Positions 36,815 through 47,155 of a DNA stretch of 64,000 nucleotides are shown here, one piece after another. The position numbers were made by a program, and so were the translations under genes. Within the stretch, counting starts at the first letter, position 1. Each line of letters begins with the position of its first letter. Location: contig NZ_WBKT01000005.1 of assembly GCF_008868175.1 (NCBI RefSeq), positions 33,344-97,343 of the forward strand, in the 5' to 3' direction. This DNA is from Micromonospora sp. AMSO31t. Its GTDB lineage: Bacteria; Actinomycetota; Actinomycetes; Mycobacteriales; Micromonosporaceae. The notes under the pieces were generated by a model. The model was not told the DNA's origin. It ran no database searches and was given only the letters and a program-made list of their open reading frames with translations.

Positions 36815-37244
36815 GTGGCTTCCCGCTCTGCCTTGGCTGGAACCGGCAGACCGGTGTCGACGCCCGCGTCGGCACCCGCCGTGCCCGTCGAGAGTGACCT
36901 TACCCGGGATGCCCGGTTCTCCGACATGTCATCTTCCCGCCGGAGTTGGTGGGACGCCAGTGACGGTGGGGATCGGCCGGGTGAACGGCCCGGTCGGGCC
37001 ACGTCGCTGGGACACGCACGCCCAATCTAGATGTTGACGGCAAGTAGTCGGCGCAGGGGCACACCGGTGTGGCGGCCTCCGTGACCCGGGCGGGTTTCCC
37101 CTGCTCCGGCCCTTCACCCTCAGCCGTACGGTTGGTTGTCCACAGGCCGAGAGGCCCATTGGGCGGGGGAACCCTGAGTTATCCACAGCCGTATCCCCAG
37201 GCTGGTGATCGTCGTTCACCGTCCGTCACAGGTGCTGGTCGAGG
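36815..37244. promoter_or_regulatory. Gap between murJ and the pseudokinase, with two exact DnaA boxes
   Basis: 430 bases with no gene. TTGTCCACA (37136-37144) and TTATCCACA (37179-37187), both canonical, lie 43 bases apart in the same orientation. The promoter of the pseudokinase should be here, since murJ is transcribed toward it; no clear -10 was found. No strong hairpin marks the murJ end. Confidence 0.6.
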
Positions 37245-38984
37245 TCAGCGCCCGAGGCGGCGGCGGACCATCCCGACCACCTCGGTGATCTCACCGATGC
37301 GCAGCACCATGGCGAGCCCGAGGTACGTCACGCCGATCACCGCGCCGCCGATCACCAGCTGGGCGACCGCGGCGAGCCAGCTCAGGTGGGCCGGGTCGCC
37401 GGGGAGCAGCTTCACCACGAGCAGGCCGACCAGCGCGGCGCCCAACGCGGCGAGCACCACCCGGCCCATGGTCCGCATGATCCCGCCGAGCCCGATCCGG
37501 CCCACCCGGGGTCGCAGCAGCAGCGCCGAGACGACCGCCGCCGCCACGTACGAGATCGCGTTGCCGAGCATCATGCCGGCCGCCGCGAAGGTGGCCGAGA
37601 AGGCCAGGTAGAGGCCGACTTGGAGGAGCACCCGCAGGGCCACCACCGGGATGTTGACCAGGGCCGGAGTGCGGGTGTCCGGCAGCGCGTAGAAGGCGAA
37701 GGTGAAGAGCTGACTGATCGCGAACGGCACCAGGCCGATGGCCGCCACCAGCAGCACGGTCGAGGTGGCCACGGCGTTCTCGCCGGTGAACGCGCCGTAC
37801 CGGAAGACCACCACCGAGATGGGGCCGGCCAGCACGGCGTAGCAGACCGCGATGGGGGCCAGCACCGCGGTGACCATCCGGGTGCCCCGGGACAGGTCGG
37901 CGGTGACGTCGCGGAACCGGCCGTCGGCGGCGGCCGCGCTCATCCGGGGCATGAGCGCGGTGATGATCGACACCGCGATGATGCCGTGGGCCATCATCAG
38001 CAGCAGGAAGACGTTGTTGTAGATCAGCAGGCCGGCGCTGTCCTCGCCCGCCGCCCGGGTGAGCAGGTTGACCACCACGAAGAGGCCGAGCTGGTTGACC
38101 GCGACGTAGCAGAACATCCAGGCGCCGAGCTGGGCCAGCTCGCGCAGCCCCAGCTCCCGGAAGTCGAAGCGCAGCCGCCACCGGAAGCCGACCTTGCGCA
38201 GGGCCGGCAGCAGGCCGGCCGCCTGGACCGCCACGCCGAGCAGGGCGCCGCCGCCGACCAGCAGGATCTGCCCCCAGCCCATGTCCTCCGGCCGGATCGC
38301 CTCCGCGCCGTAGATCAGGATGTAGAGGCCGAAGGCGCCGATCACCACCAGGTTGTTGAGGATCGGCGCCCACATCGGGGCGGCGAAGTGCCCCCGGGTG
38401 TTCAGCACCGCGGCGATCAGCGCGCTCAGGCCGGTGAAGAACAGCATCGGGAGCATCAGGTACGACAGGTTGGTGACCAGGTCGGTGTAGTGCTCGTCCT
38501 TGCCGCTGGCGTAGAGCGCGGTCAGCACCGACGCGCCGGCCATCGCGATCAGCGCGGTGGCGGCCAGGGCGAGCACCGCGAGGGCCAGCAGCCGCTGCGC
38601 GTACGCCTCACCCCGGTCCGGGTCGATCTTGCGGCGGCGGACCAGCACCGGGATCAGCACGCTGGTGAGCACGCCGCCCAGCAGGAACTCGTAGACCTGG
38701 TTCGGCAGGAACTGGGCGGTGGTGAACACGTTGCCGACCAGGTTGCCGAGCGCCGCGCCCACCATGAGGTTGCGGACGAAGCCGGTGCCCCGGCTGACCA
38801 GGCTGCCGACCGCCATCACCGCGCTGTTCGCCGCGGCGCTGGTCTCCGCGACCACCTCCTGGGGCGGCGCGGTGGCCTCGACACCCGGCTGGTTCAGCGG
38901 CTCCGCCGAGATGAAGGTGGCGTCGTCGTTCGGCGGCAGGCCGTCGCCGTGCGCGTTCGCGCTGCGGTAGAGCCCGCCGCTCAT
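37245..38984 (-). CDS. murJ: Lipid II flippase MurJ (MviN)
   Basis: 579 residues, a polytopic MATE-like flippase of about 14 helices moving lipid II across the membrane. SRGTGFVRNLMVGAALGN is the MurJ N-terminal signature. TAQFLPNQVYEFLLGGVLTSVLIPVLVRRRKID, LNTRGHFAAPMWAPILNNLVVI and FYALPDTRTPALVNI are further conserved parts. The first 50 residues are hydrophilic. ATG at 38984 has GGAGG eight bases upstream. The pseudokinase domain fused to it in mycobacteria is encoded by the next gene here. Confidence 0.94.
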   Translation of the reverse strand: MSGGLYRSANAHGDGLPPNDDATFISAEPLNQPGVEATAPPQEVVAETSAAANSAVMAVGSLVSRGTGFVRNLMVGAALGNLVGNVFTTAQFLPNQVYEFLLGGVLTSVLIPVLVRRRKIDPDRGEAYAQRLLALAVLALAATALIAMAGASVLTALYASGKDEHYTDLVTNLSYLMLPMLFFTGLSALIAAVLNTRGHFAAPMWAPILNNLVVIGAFGLYILIYGAEAIRPEDMGWGQILLVGGGALLGVAVQAAGLLPALRKVGFRWRLRFDFRELGLRELAQLGAWMFCYVAVNQLGLFVVVNLLTRAAGEDSAGLLIYNNVFLLLMMAHGIIAVSIITALMPRMSAAAADGRFRDVTADLSRGTRMVTAVLAPIAVCYAVLAGPISVVVFRYGAFTGENAVATSTVLLVAAIGLVPFAISQLFTFAFYALPDTRTPALVNIPVVALRVLLQVGLYLAFSATFAAAGMMLGNAISYVAAAVVSALLLRPRVGRIGLGGIMRTMGRVVLAALGAALVGLLVVKLLPGDPAHLSWLAAVAQLVIGGAVIGVTYLGLAMVLRIGEITEVVGMVRRRLGR

Positions 38985-39114
38985 TTCCCAGCCTCCAAGG
39001 GGTACGTCAGAGCCGGGCCTCGCCGGTCCCGCTACCGAGACCTTAGTCAACCTCGGCCCGTTACCCGCGCCCGGCGCAGGAGATGCCACCCGGGCCCGAT
39101 AGGCTGGCGATCCC

Positions 39115-40575
39115 ATGTCCGAAGTCTCCGCGTCCCACGCCGCCGACCGCCGCGACCTGACCGCCGCGCAGCGCAACGCCGTCGCCGAACTGCTCCGCGT
39201 CTCGCCGGTCGCCGACGAGCTGGGCCGGCGTTTCGCCCAGGCCGGTCACGAGCTGCACCTGGTGGGCGGTTCGGTCCGGGACGCCCTGCTCGGCCGCCTC
39301 GGTGACGATCTGGACTTCTGCACCGACGCCCACCCGGACGAGACCATCCGGGTCATCCGCGGCTGGGCCGAGTCGATCTGGGAGACCGGACGGGAGTTCG
39401 GCACCATCGGCTGCCAGCGCGACGGGCTCCGGCTGGAGATCACGACCTTCCGCGCGGAGGCGTACGACCAGGTCAGCCGGAACCCCGTCGTCGAGTACGG
39501 GACCAACCTGGTCGACGACCTCAAGCGCCGGGACTTCACCGTGAACGCGATGGCGGTCAGCGTTCCCGACCACCGGTTCACCGACCCGTACGGCGGCCTG
39601 GCCGACCTGGCCGCGAAGATCATCCGTACCCCGGGCACGCCTCAGGAGTCGTTCCGGGACGACCCGCTGCGGATGCTGCGCGCGGCCCGGTTCGCCGCCC
39701 AGCTGCGCTTCGGGGTCCACCCGGACGTCCGCGCGGCGATGACCAGGATGGCCGCCGACCTGGACCGGATCACCGCCGAGCGGATCCGGGACGAGTTCAC
39801 CAAGCTGCTCTGCGGTGCGGACCCGATCACCGGGCTGCGGCTGCTGGTCGACACCGGGCTGGCCGAGCGCTTCCTGCCGGAGCTGACCGGGCTCAAGCTG
39901 GAGATCGACGAGCACGCCCAGCACAAGGACGTCTACGAGCACACGCTGACCGTGGTCGCCAACGCCATGTCGTTGGAGGAGGGCGGCTGCGACTTCACGT
40001 TGCGGATGGCCGCGCTCATGCACGACGTCGGCAAGCCGGCCACCAAGGCGGTCGGCTCGGACGGCCGGGTCAGCTTCCACCACCACGAGGTGGTCGGCGC
40101 CCGGCTCACCAAGGCCCGGATGAAGGCCATGCGCTACCCCAAGGACGTGACGTCCCAGGTGGTCAAGCTGGTCGGCCTGCACCTGCGCTTCTACGGGTAC
40201 GGCCGGGGCGAGTGGACCGACTCGGCGGTCCGGCGGTACGTCACCGACGCCGGTGACCTGCTGTCCCGCCTGCACAAGCTGACCCGCTCCGACTGCACCA
40301 CCCGCAACCGGCGCAAGGCGGCCCAGCTCGCCGCCGACTACGACGCGCTGGAGGAGCGGATCGCCCGGATCGCCGCGGAGGAGGACCTGGCCCGGGTCCG
40401 CCCCGACCTCGACGGCAACGCGATCATGGAGTTGCTGGGCGTGCCGCCGGGACCGGTCGTCGGGCGCGCCTGGCAGTACCTCAAGGAGTTGCGGCTGGAG
40501 CGCGGCCCGCTGGAGCGGGACGAGGCCGAGGCGGAGTTGCTGCGCTGGGCCCGCGAACAGGGCGTTCTCGGCTGA
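39115..40575 (+). CDS. cca: CCA-adding tRNA nucleotidyltransferase (Pol-beta superfamily, HD domain)
   Basis: 486 residues. The nucleotidyltransferase head has GGSVRD (51-56) and the metal site DLD (65-67), then RRDFTVNAMAV and the template motif EDPLRxLRA-like DDPLRMLRAARFAAQL. The HD domain carries MAALMHDVGKPATK and HHHEVVGA. It adds or repairs tRNA 3' CCA, needed here because tRNA-Ile lacks an encoded CCA. It is the counterpart of PcnA (Rv3907c), next to murJ as in M. tuberculosis. Poly(A) polymerase activity cannot be ruled out by sequence. Confidence 0.92.
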   Translation: MSEVSASHAADRRDLTAAQRNAVAELLRVSPVADELGRRFAQAGHELHLVGGSVRDALLGRLGDDLDFCTDAHPDETIRVIRGWAESIWETGREFGTIGCQRDGLRLEITTFRAEAYDQVSRNPVVEYGTNLVDDLKRRDFTVNAMAVSVPDHRFTDPYGGLADLAAKIIRTPGTPQESFRDDPLRMLRAARFAAQLRFGVHPDVRAAMTRMAADLDRITAERIRDEFTKLLCGADPITGLRLLVDTGLAERFLPELTGLKLEIDEHAQHKDVYEHTLTVVANAMSLEEGGCDFTLRMAALMHDVGKPATKAVGSDGRVSFHHHEVVGARLTKARMKAMRYPKDVTSQVVKLVGLHLRFYGYGRGEWTDSAVRRYVTDAGDLLSRLHKLTRSDCTTRNRRKAAQLAADYDALEERIARIAAEEDLARVRPDLDGNAIMELLGVPPGPVVGRAWQYLKELRLERGPLERDEAEAELLRWAREQGVLG

Positions 40576-40609
40576 CGCCGGCGGCCGGCTGACGACGATA
40601 CGCCGGCGT
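40575..40609 (+). terminator. Possible terminator after cca
   Basis: ACGCCGGCG (40575-40583) pairs with CGCCGGCGT (40601-40609) around a 17-base loop beginning at the cca stop. Confidence 0.4.
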
Positions 40610-40754
40610 GTCGACCGAACGGTTGACGCGCGAGAGTCGATGTCTCCCGCATGATGTTGGTCATCACCGGCCTCCCGGTTCCGAGGGGTGAGGCTGTTCT
40701 GATCGCATCCGCCCGTCCCATCCGGACGGTCGCTGGGCACGGGGAGAACTCTCA

Positions 40755-42800
<2,046 letters not shown>

Positions 42801-42811
42801 CCGTCCACATA

Positions 42812-42857
42812 ACGGCGCCCGCCGGCATCCCCAGCAGGGGAGACCGGCGGGCGCCGT
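42812..42857. terminator. Bidirectional terminator between the protease and flotillin genes
   Basis: ACGGCGCCCGCCGG (42812-42825) and CCGGCGGGCGCCGT (42844-42857) form a perfect 14-bp stem with a smaller CCCC/GGGG stem inside. It fills the gap between convergent genes. Confidence 0.85.
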
Positions 42858-42861
42858 CGTG

Positions 42862-44367
42862 TCACGGGGTGACCGTGGTGCCGTCCACGGTGTTCTTGCC
42901 GTTCGTGTGCGCGCTGCCCAGCTTGGCGAGCAGCCCGGCCAGGTCGATGCCGGTGAGGTCGCTGCCGAGCTGAAGGCCCTGCGCCACGTTGCCGGCGACC
43001 GACTTGGTCAGCGACGACGCGCCGTCGGTGGAGATGACGGTCATCTTGTCGATGGCGCCGATCGGGGCGCTGGCCGCCTCGACCACCTGCGGCAGCACCT
43101 TGACCAGCAGGTCCAGCACCGCGGCCTCGCCGTACGCGGCGAACGCCTCGGCCTTGCGGGCCATCGCGTCGGCCTCCGCCTGCCCCCTGGCCAGGATGGC
43201 CGCGGCCTCGGCCTGACCCTCGCGCTCGACCGCCTCGGCGATCGCGGAACGCCGCCGCTGCTCCGCCTCACCCTCCTTGGCGCCCTCGATCGCGTTCGCC
43301 TCGGCCAGCGCGGCCCGGCGGGCGCGCTCGCCCTCACCGGTGAGCCGGGCCTGCTCGGCCGCGGCCTGGGCGGCGGCGATGGTGGCCTGCCGCTCGGCGT
43401 CGGCGCGCAGCACGGCCGCGTTGCGGTCCGCCTCGGCCTCCTGCTCGACCTTGTAGCGGGCCGCGTCGGCCGGCTTGCGCACCTCGGTGTCGAGCTGCCG
43501 CTGCTTCAGCTCGGCGTTGCGCTCGGCCACCTTCTGCTGCTCGGACAGGATCGCCTGGTCCCGCTCGGCCTGGGCGAGCGGGCCGGCCGCCGCGGACCTC
43601 GCCTTGGCCGCGTCGATCTCGGCCTGGATGGCGGCCTGCTTGAGCGACAGGTTCCGGTTCGCCTCGGCGATGGCCTCCTCGGCCAGCAGCCGCTCCTGCT
43701 CGGCCTGCTGCCGGGCCCGCGCCTCGGCGATGGCCGCGTCCTTGAGCACCCGGGCCGCCTCCGGCCGGCCCAGGTCGGCCAGGTAGGAACCCTCGGCCAG
43801 GATGTCCTGGAGCTGGAAGGTGTCCAGCACCAGGCCCTGGTTGGTCATCGAGTGCTCGGCCTCCTCGGCGACCGCGCTGGCGAAGGCGGCCCGGTCCCGG
43901 ATGACCTCCTCGACGGTGAGCCGGCCGACGATCGAGCGCAGCGCGCCGGCCAGCACCTCCCGGGTGAAGTCCTCGATCTCGTCCTGCTGGTGCAGGAAGC
44001 GCTGGGCAGCCGCGCGGATCGCGTCCTCGGTGCCGCCGACCTTGACGATCGCCACGCCGTGCAGGTCGGCGCGGATGCCCTGCTTGCTGACCGCACCCTT
44101 GATGCCGACGTCGATCCGCCGGCTGGACAGGTCGAGCGACTGGAGCTTCTGCACCACCGGCAGCACGAAGACGGACGCGCCGAGCACGACCTTCTGCCCG
44201 GACATGTCGGTGGAGCGTCCGCCGTCGGCGGTCTGGGTGGTCCGGCCCTTGCGGCCGGTGACGATGAACGCCTCGTTGGGGCCGGCCACCTTGATCCGGG
44301 AGAGCACGAAGAGGACGAGGACGACGGCGAGGAGGACCGCGCCGCCGATGGCGACGAGCAGGGGCAT
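42862..44367 (-). CDS. Flotillin/SPFH domain membrane scaffold protein
   Basis: 501 residues. A membrane helix (3-22, LLVAIGGAVLLAVVLVLFVLS) anchors an SPFH domain (PNEAFIVTGRKGRT, DLSSRRIDVGIKGAVSKQGIRADLHGVAIVKVG). A long Glu/Ala-rich coiled coil follows (EQQKVAERNAELKQRQLDTEV with AEA repeats) and the flotillin C-terminus KVLPQVVEAASAPIGAIDKMTVIS. Flotillins organise fluid membrane domains with NfeD partners, and the next gene upstream is such a partner. ATG at 44367; the frame extends upstream only as antisense. Confidence 0.92.
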   Translation of the reverse strand: MPLLVAIGGAVLLAVVLVLFVLSRIKVAGPNEAFIVTGRKGRTTQTADGGRSTDMSGQKVVLGASVFVLPVVQKLQSLDLSSRRIDVGIKGAVSKQGIRADLHGVAIVKVGGTEDAIRAAAQRFLHQQDEIEDFTREVLAGALRSIVGRLTVEEVIRDRAAFASAVAEEAEHSMTNQGLVLDTFQLQDILAEGSYLADLGRPEAARVLKDAAIAEARARQQAEQERLLAEEAIAEANRNLSLKQAAIQAEIDAAKARSAAAGPLAQAERDQAILSEQQKVAERNAELKQRQLDTEVRKPADAARYKVEQEAEADRNAAVLRADAERQATIAAAQAAAEQARLTGEGERARRAALAEANAIEGAKEGEAEQRRRSAIAEAVEREGQAEAAAILARGQAEADAMARKAEAFAAYGEAAVLDLLVKVLPQVVEAASAPIGAIDKMTVISTDGASSLTKSVAGNVAQGLQLGSDLTGIDLAGLLAKLGSAHTNGKNTVDGTTVTP

Positions 44368-44393
44368 GGGGATTCCCGTCTGTGCTGGAGGTG

Positions 44394-44936
44394 TCAGTAG
44401 GTCTCGACGTGCACGCTGGTCTCGCTGAGCGCTTCGACCACGAAGATCCGGGCGCCGACCGGGATCGGATGGTCGGCGCGGGCGTTGAGTTTGACCGGCT
44501 GGCCGGCGAGGCGTACCCGGACCTCGCCGTAGCCGCCGGCGGGGACCGGGGTCACCACCAGGCCGATCGCGCCGGCCAGGTCGTCCCGCGTCGGGGTGGC
44601 GTCCGTGCGCATGTTCCGGGCCGCGCGGCTGAGCCGGGCCGCCAGCCAGCCGGTGGGCACGGCGGCGAGCGCGCCGCCGGCCACCGCCGCCGCGATCATC
44701 CCGGGGGTACGCCCACCGAGCAGCTCGTTGACGATCGCGGCGCCGAAGCCGAACGCCCCGATGAACCCGGCGACCGCCTCCAGCGACACCGGCCCGTCGA
44801 CGTCCGGATGGCCCAGGTGCAGCACGCCCGACCCGAGCAGGGCGAGCGTCAGCACCCCGACCCCGACTCCGCCGATGATCAGGAAGATGAGCGTCCCCGT
44901 GGCCACGACCTGCACGGTATCGATGCCCCGCAACAT
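44394..44936 (-). CDS. NfeD/OB-fold membrane protein, flotillin partner
   Basis: 180 residues. N-terminal helices (TLIFLIIGGVGVGVLTLALLGSG and EAVAGFIGAFGFGAAIV, then GMIAAAVAGGALAAVPTGWLAARL) lead to a C-terminal OB-like domain (LAGAIGLVVTPVPAGGYGEVRVRLAGQPVKLNARADHPIPVGARIFVVE), typical of NfeD proteins. These are encoded with flotillins and act with them in membrane domains. ATG at 44936 chosen over a TTG one codon earlier; the ribosome site is weak. It ends 26 bases before the flotillin start, so the two form an operon. Confidence 0.8.
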   Translation of the reverse strand: MLRGIDTVQVVATGTLIFLIIGGVGVGVLTLALLGSGVLHLGHPDVDGPVSLEAVAGFIGAFGFGAAIVNELLGGRTPGMIAAAVAGGALAAVPTGWLAARLSRAARNMRTDATPTRDDLAGAIGLVVTPVPAGGYGEVRVRLAGQPVKLNARADHPIPVGARIFVVEALSETSVHVETY

Positions 44937-44953
44937 CAACGACCGCTGAACGG

Positions 44954-46036
44954 TCAGCGGGGAGCGACACTCACCTCAAGATCGATCAGCTGCTTCGGCA
45001 GCGGCTGGCGGACCAGTTCCCGGCCGGAGGTGTCGGCGAGCACGAAGTCCCGCGACCCGTTCGGCCGCCGGTAGAGCAGGCGGTCGTCGGTGACCCAGAC
45101 GACGTCGGCGGTGGGCAGCGGGTTCACCACCCGGCCGGTGGCCGTCTCCACCAGCAACGGCTCGGTCAGGCCCTGGACGACCACGAGCTTTCCGTCCGGC
45201 GACCAGGCGTCGGGACCGGCCGGCCCGCCGGGCATGGTCACCAGCCGGGTGGGCCGGCCGTCGTCGACCGACAGGAGTTGGACGCCCTTGGCAAGATCCC
45301 GGGGCCAGCTCTCCGAGCGCTGCTTGCTCAGCGTCAGCGCCACCTCCCGGCCGTCCCGCATCCAGGTGAACTCGCAGGTGTCCGCGCAGGGCCAGCCCAG
45401 GAGGCCCACCGGATGGGTGTGTCTGGTGCCGTCCACGTCCAGCACGATGAAGCCGAAGTGGTCCAGCTGGTGGGTGGTGAACAGCAGCCGCCGCCCGTCC
45501 GGCGACCAGCGCGGCACGGAGAGCGCGCGGCCCACCTCGTACCAGCGGGTTTTTCCGCTGGCCACGTCGACCAGGCCGACCTCCCGGGGCCGGTCGTCGT
45601 CGCGGACCGCCACGAGCGAGCCGGTGGGCGCCGGGAAGATGCCGTCGTAGCGGTCGGTGGCGAAGTACCGGCCGTGGCCGCGGTCGAGCACCACTCCACT
45701 GCCCGATCCGCCGGCCACCTGCGCCCGGGTCACCACCCAGTCGCCCGGCAGCACGAGCGGCTTCCCGGCCCAGTCCGGGCCCGGTGTGGGCCGCACGGCA
45801 GGCGACGGGGTGGTGGTCACCGGTGGCGGCGGGGTCGGCCGGGGGCGGAACAGCACGAACGGCAGGGTCACGGCGGCCACCGCGACCAGGGCGGCGGCGG
45901 CCGCCGTGACGCGCCGCCGGCGGCGCAGCCGGCGACCGCGGCCGAGCGACCGGGCGGCCAGGTCCGGGGCGGGACCGGCGCCGTCCGCGAGGTCGCGTAC
46001 GGCCGTCCGGAGGGTCTCGTCCAGCGACGTGCTCAT
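44954..46036 (-). CDS. Membrane-anchored beta-propeller-like protein, partner of the sigma factor at 46033
   Basis: 360 residues. A short cytoplasmic N-terminus (MSTSLDETLRTAVRDLADGAGPAPDLAARSLGRGRRLRRRRR) precedes one membrane helix (about 44-63). An extracytoplasmic domain with WD40/TolB-like blades follows (WSPDGRRLLF, WMRDGREVAL, WSPDGKLVVV, VTDDRLLYRR). It overlaps the sigma-factor stop by four bases (ATGA). Together these suggest an unusual transmembrane anti-sigma factor with a sensor propeller. No zinc motif is present, and binding to sigma is inferred from the coupling. Confidence 0.75.
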   Translation of the reverse strand: MSTSLDETLRTAVRDLADGAGPAPDLAARSLGRGRRLRRRRRVTAAAAALVAVAAVTLPFVLFRPRPTPPPPVTTTPSPAVRPTPGPDWAGKPLVLPGDWVVTRAQVAGGSGSGVVLDRGHGRYFATDRYDGIFPAPTGSLVAVRDDDRPREVGLVDVASGKTRWYEVGRALSVPRWSPDGRRLLFTTHQLDHFGFIVLDVDGTRHTHPVGLLGWPCADTCEFTWMRDGREVALTLSKQRSESWPRDLAKGVQLLSVDDGRPTRLVTMPGGPAGPDAWSPDGKLVVVQGLTEPLLVETATGRVVNPLPTADVVWVTDDRLLYRRPNGSRDFVLADTSGRELVRQPLPKQLIDLEVSVAPR

Positions 46037-46542
46037 CGGGTCACCTCCGCTCGGCTGGTCCGTTCCTCCAGGCCCGGCACCAGCTGACGCAGCTTGGCCA
46101 GGGCCTTGGCGCTCTGGCTGGCCACCGTGCCGGTCCGGCAACCGAGCAGCGCGGCGGTCTGTTCGACGCTCAGGTCCTCCAGGTAGCGCAGCGTCAGCAC
46201 GGCCCGCTGCCGGGGCGGCAGCGCCCGCAGCGCGTCCCGCAGCAGCAGCCGCAGGTCGCTGTCCTCGCCGGCCGCCGCCCGCTCCGGCAGCTCCGCCAGC
46301 GTCACCTCCGGCCGCCGCGCCCGGCGCCGCCAGCCCGAGACCTGGTCGTGGTAGAGGATCCGCTTCACGTACGGTTCCGCGTCGCCGCGGATCCGGGGCC
46401 AGCGGGCGTACGCCTTGGCGAGCGCGTTCTGGAGCAGGTCCTCCGCCGCGTGCTGGTTCCCGGCCAGCGCGTACGCGACGCGCAGCAGGACCGCTCCCCG
46501 TTCGTTGACGAACGCGGTGAACTCCCCGTCGACCTCTGCCAC
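46033..46542 (-). CDS. SigE-family ECF RNA polymerase sigma factor
   Basis: 169 residues. Region 2 is EFTAFVNERGAVLLRVAYALAGNQHAAEDLLQNALAKAYARWPRI, and region 4 is LRALPPRQRAVLTLRYLEDLSVEQTAALLGCRTGTVASQSAKALAKLRQLV. This is the short SigE-type family abundant in Micromonospora and Streptomyces. GTG at 46542 follows GGAGGTGG. The upstream frame is antisense to ogt. Regulation is probably through the membrane protein encoded just downstream. Confidence 0.88.
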   Translation of the reverse strand: MAEVDGEFTAFVNERGAVLLRVAYALAGNQHAAEDLLQNALAKAYARWPRIRGDAEPYVKRILYHDQVSGWRRRARRPEVTLAELPERAAAGEDSDLRLLLRDALRALPPRQRAVLTLRYLEDLSVEQTAALLGCRTGTVASQSAKALAKLRQLVPGLEERTSRAEVTR

Positions 46543-46612
46543 CGCCCACCTCCGTAGCTCAGACGCCCGGGGCGCGAGGAACTTTGCCTCATGGCGCGGG
46601 ACAATGGGCGAC

Positions 46613-47092
46613 ATGCTGTGGACCGTGCTCGACTCACCGATCGGGGAGTTCTCCGTCGGCACCGACGCCGGCGCCGTTCGCGGGGCGCACTTCGGCCGGG
46701 TGGCGTCGGCCGCCGACGAGCCCGGCGACGAGGTCGCCCGGTGGGCGGTGGCCGAGCTGCGGGCGTACTTCGCCGGTGAGCTGACCGGGTTCACCGTGCC
46801 GGTGGTGGCGCCGCGTGGCTCGGAGTTCGAGCGCGCGGTCTGGCGGGAGATGACCCTCATCCCGTACGGGGAGACGAAGACCTACGGCGAGGTGGCGAAG
46901 GCGGTCGGGGATCCGGGAGCGGCCCGGGCGGTCGGGGTGGCCTGCAACCGCAACCCGATCCCCGTGATCGTGCCCTGCCACCGGATCGTCGGGGCGGGCG
47001 GCAAGCTGGTGGGCTTCGGCGGCGGGCTGCCGCGCAAGGTGACCCTGCTGGAACTCGAAGCGGCCGTGGCGCTGCGGCGCGCCTGGTCCTGA
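46613..47092 (+). CDS. ogt: Methylated-DNA--protein-cysteine methyltransferase
   Basis: 159 residues. A suicide repair enzyme removing methyl groups from O6-methylguanine. Active site PCHR with C122 in PVIVPCHRIVGAGGKLVGFGGG, helix-turn-helix SEFERAVWREMTLIPYGETKTYGEVAKAVGDPGAARAVG, and N-terminal MLWTVLDSPIG. An in-frame ATG nine bases earlier (MGDMLW) is an alternative start. It is divergent from the sigma-factor gene. Confidence 0.94.
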   Translation: MLWTVLDSPIGEFSVGTDAGAVRGAHFGRVASAADEPGDEVARWAVAELRAYFAGELTGFTVPVVAPRGSEFERAVWREMTLIPYGETKTYGEVAKAVGDPGAARAVGVACNRNPIPVIVPCHRIVGAGGKLVGFGGGLPRKVTLLELEAAVALRRAWS

Positions 47093-47102
47093 CGTACGCC
47101 GA

Positions 47103-47140
47103 GAAGGAAGGCCGGGTCCGTGCGGACCCGGCCTTCCTTC
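47103..47140. terminator. Bidirectional terminator between ogt and ino1
   Basis: GAAGGAAGGCCGGGTCCG (47103-47120) and its exact complement (47123-47140) make an 18-bp stem with A- and T-rich ends, between two convergent genes. Confidence 0.9.
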
Positions 47141-47155
47141 GGTGTGCTCAGCGCG

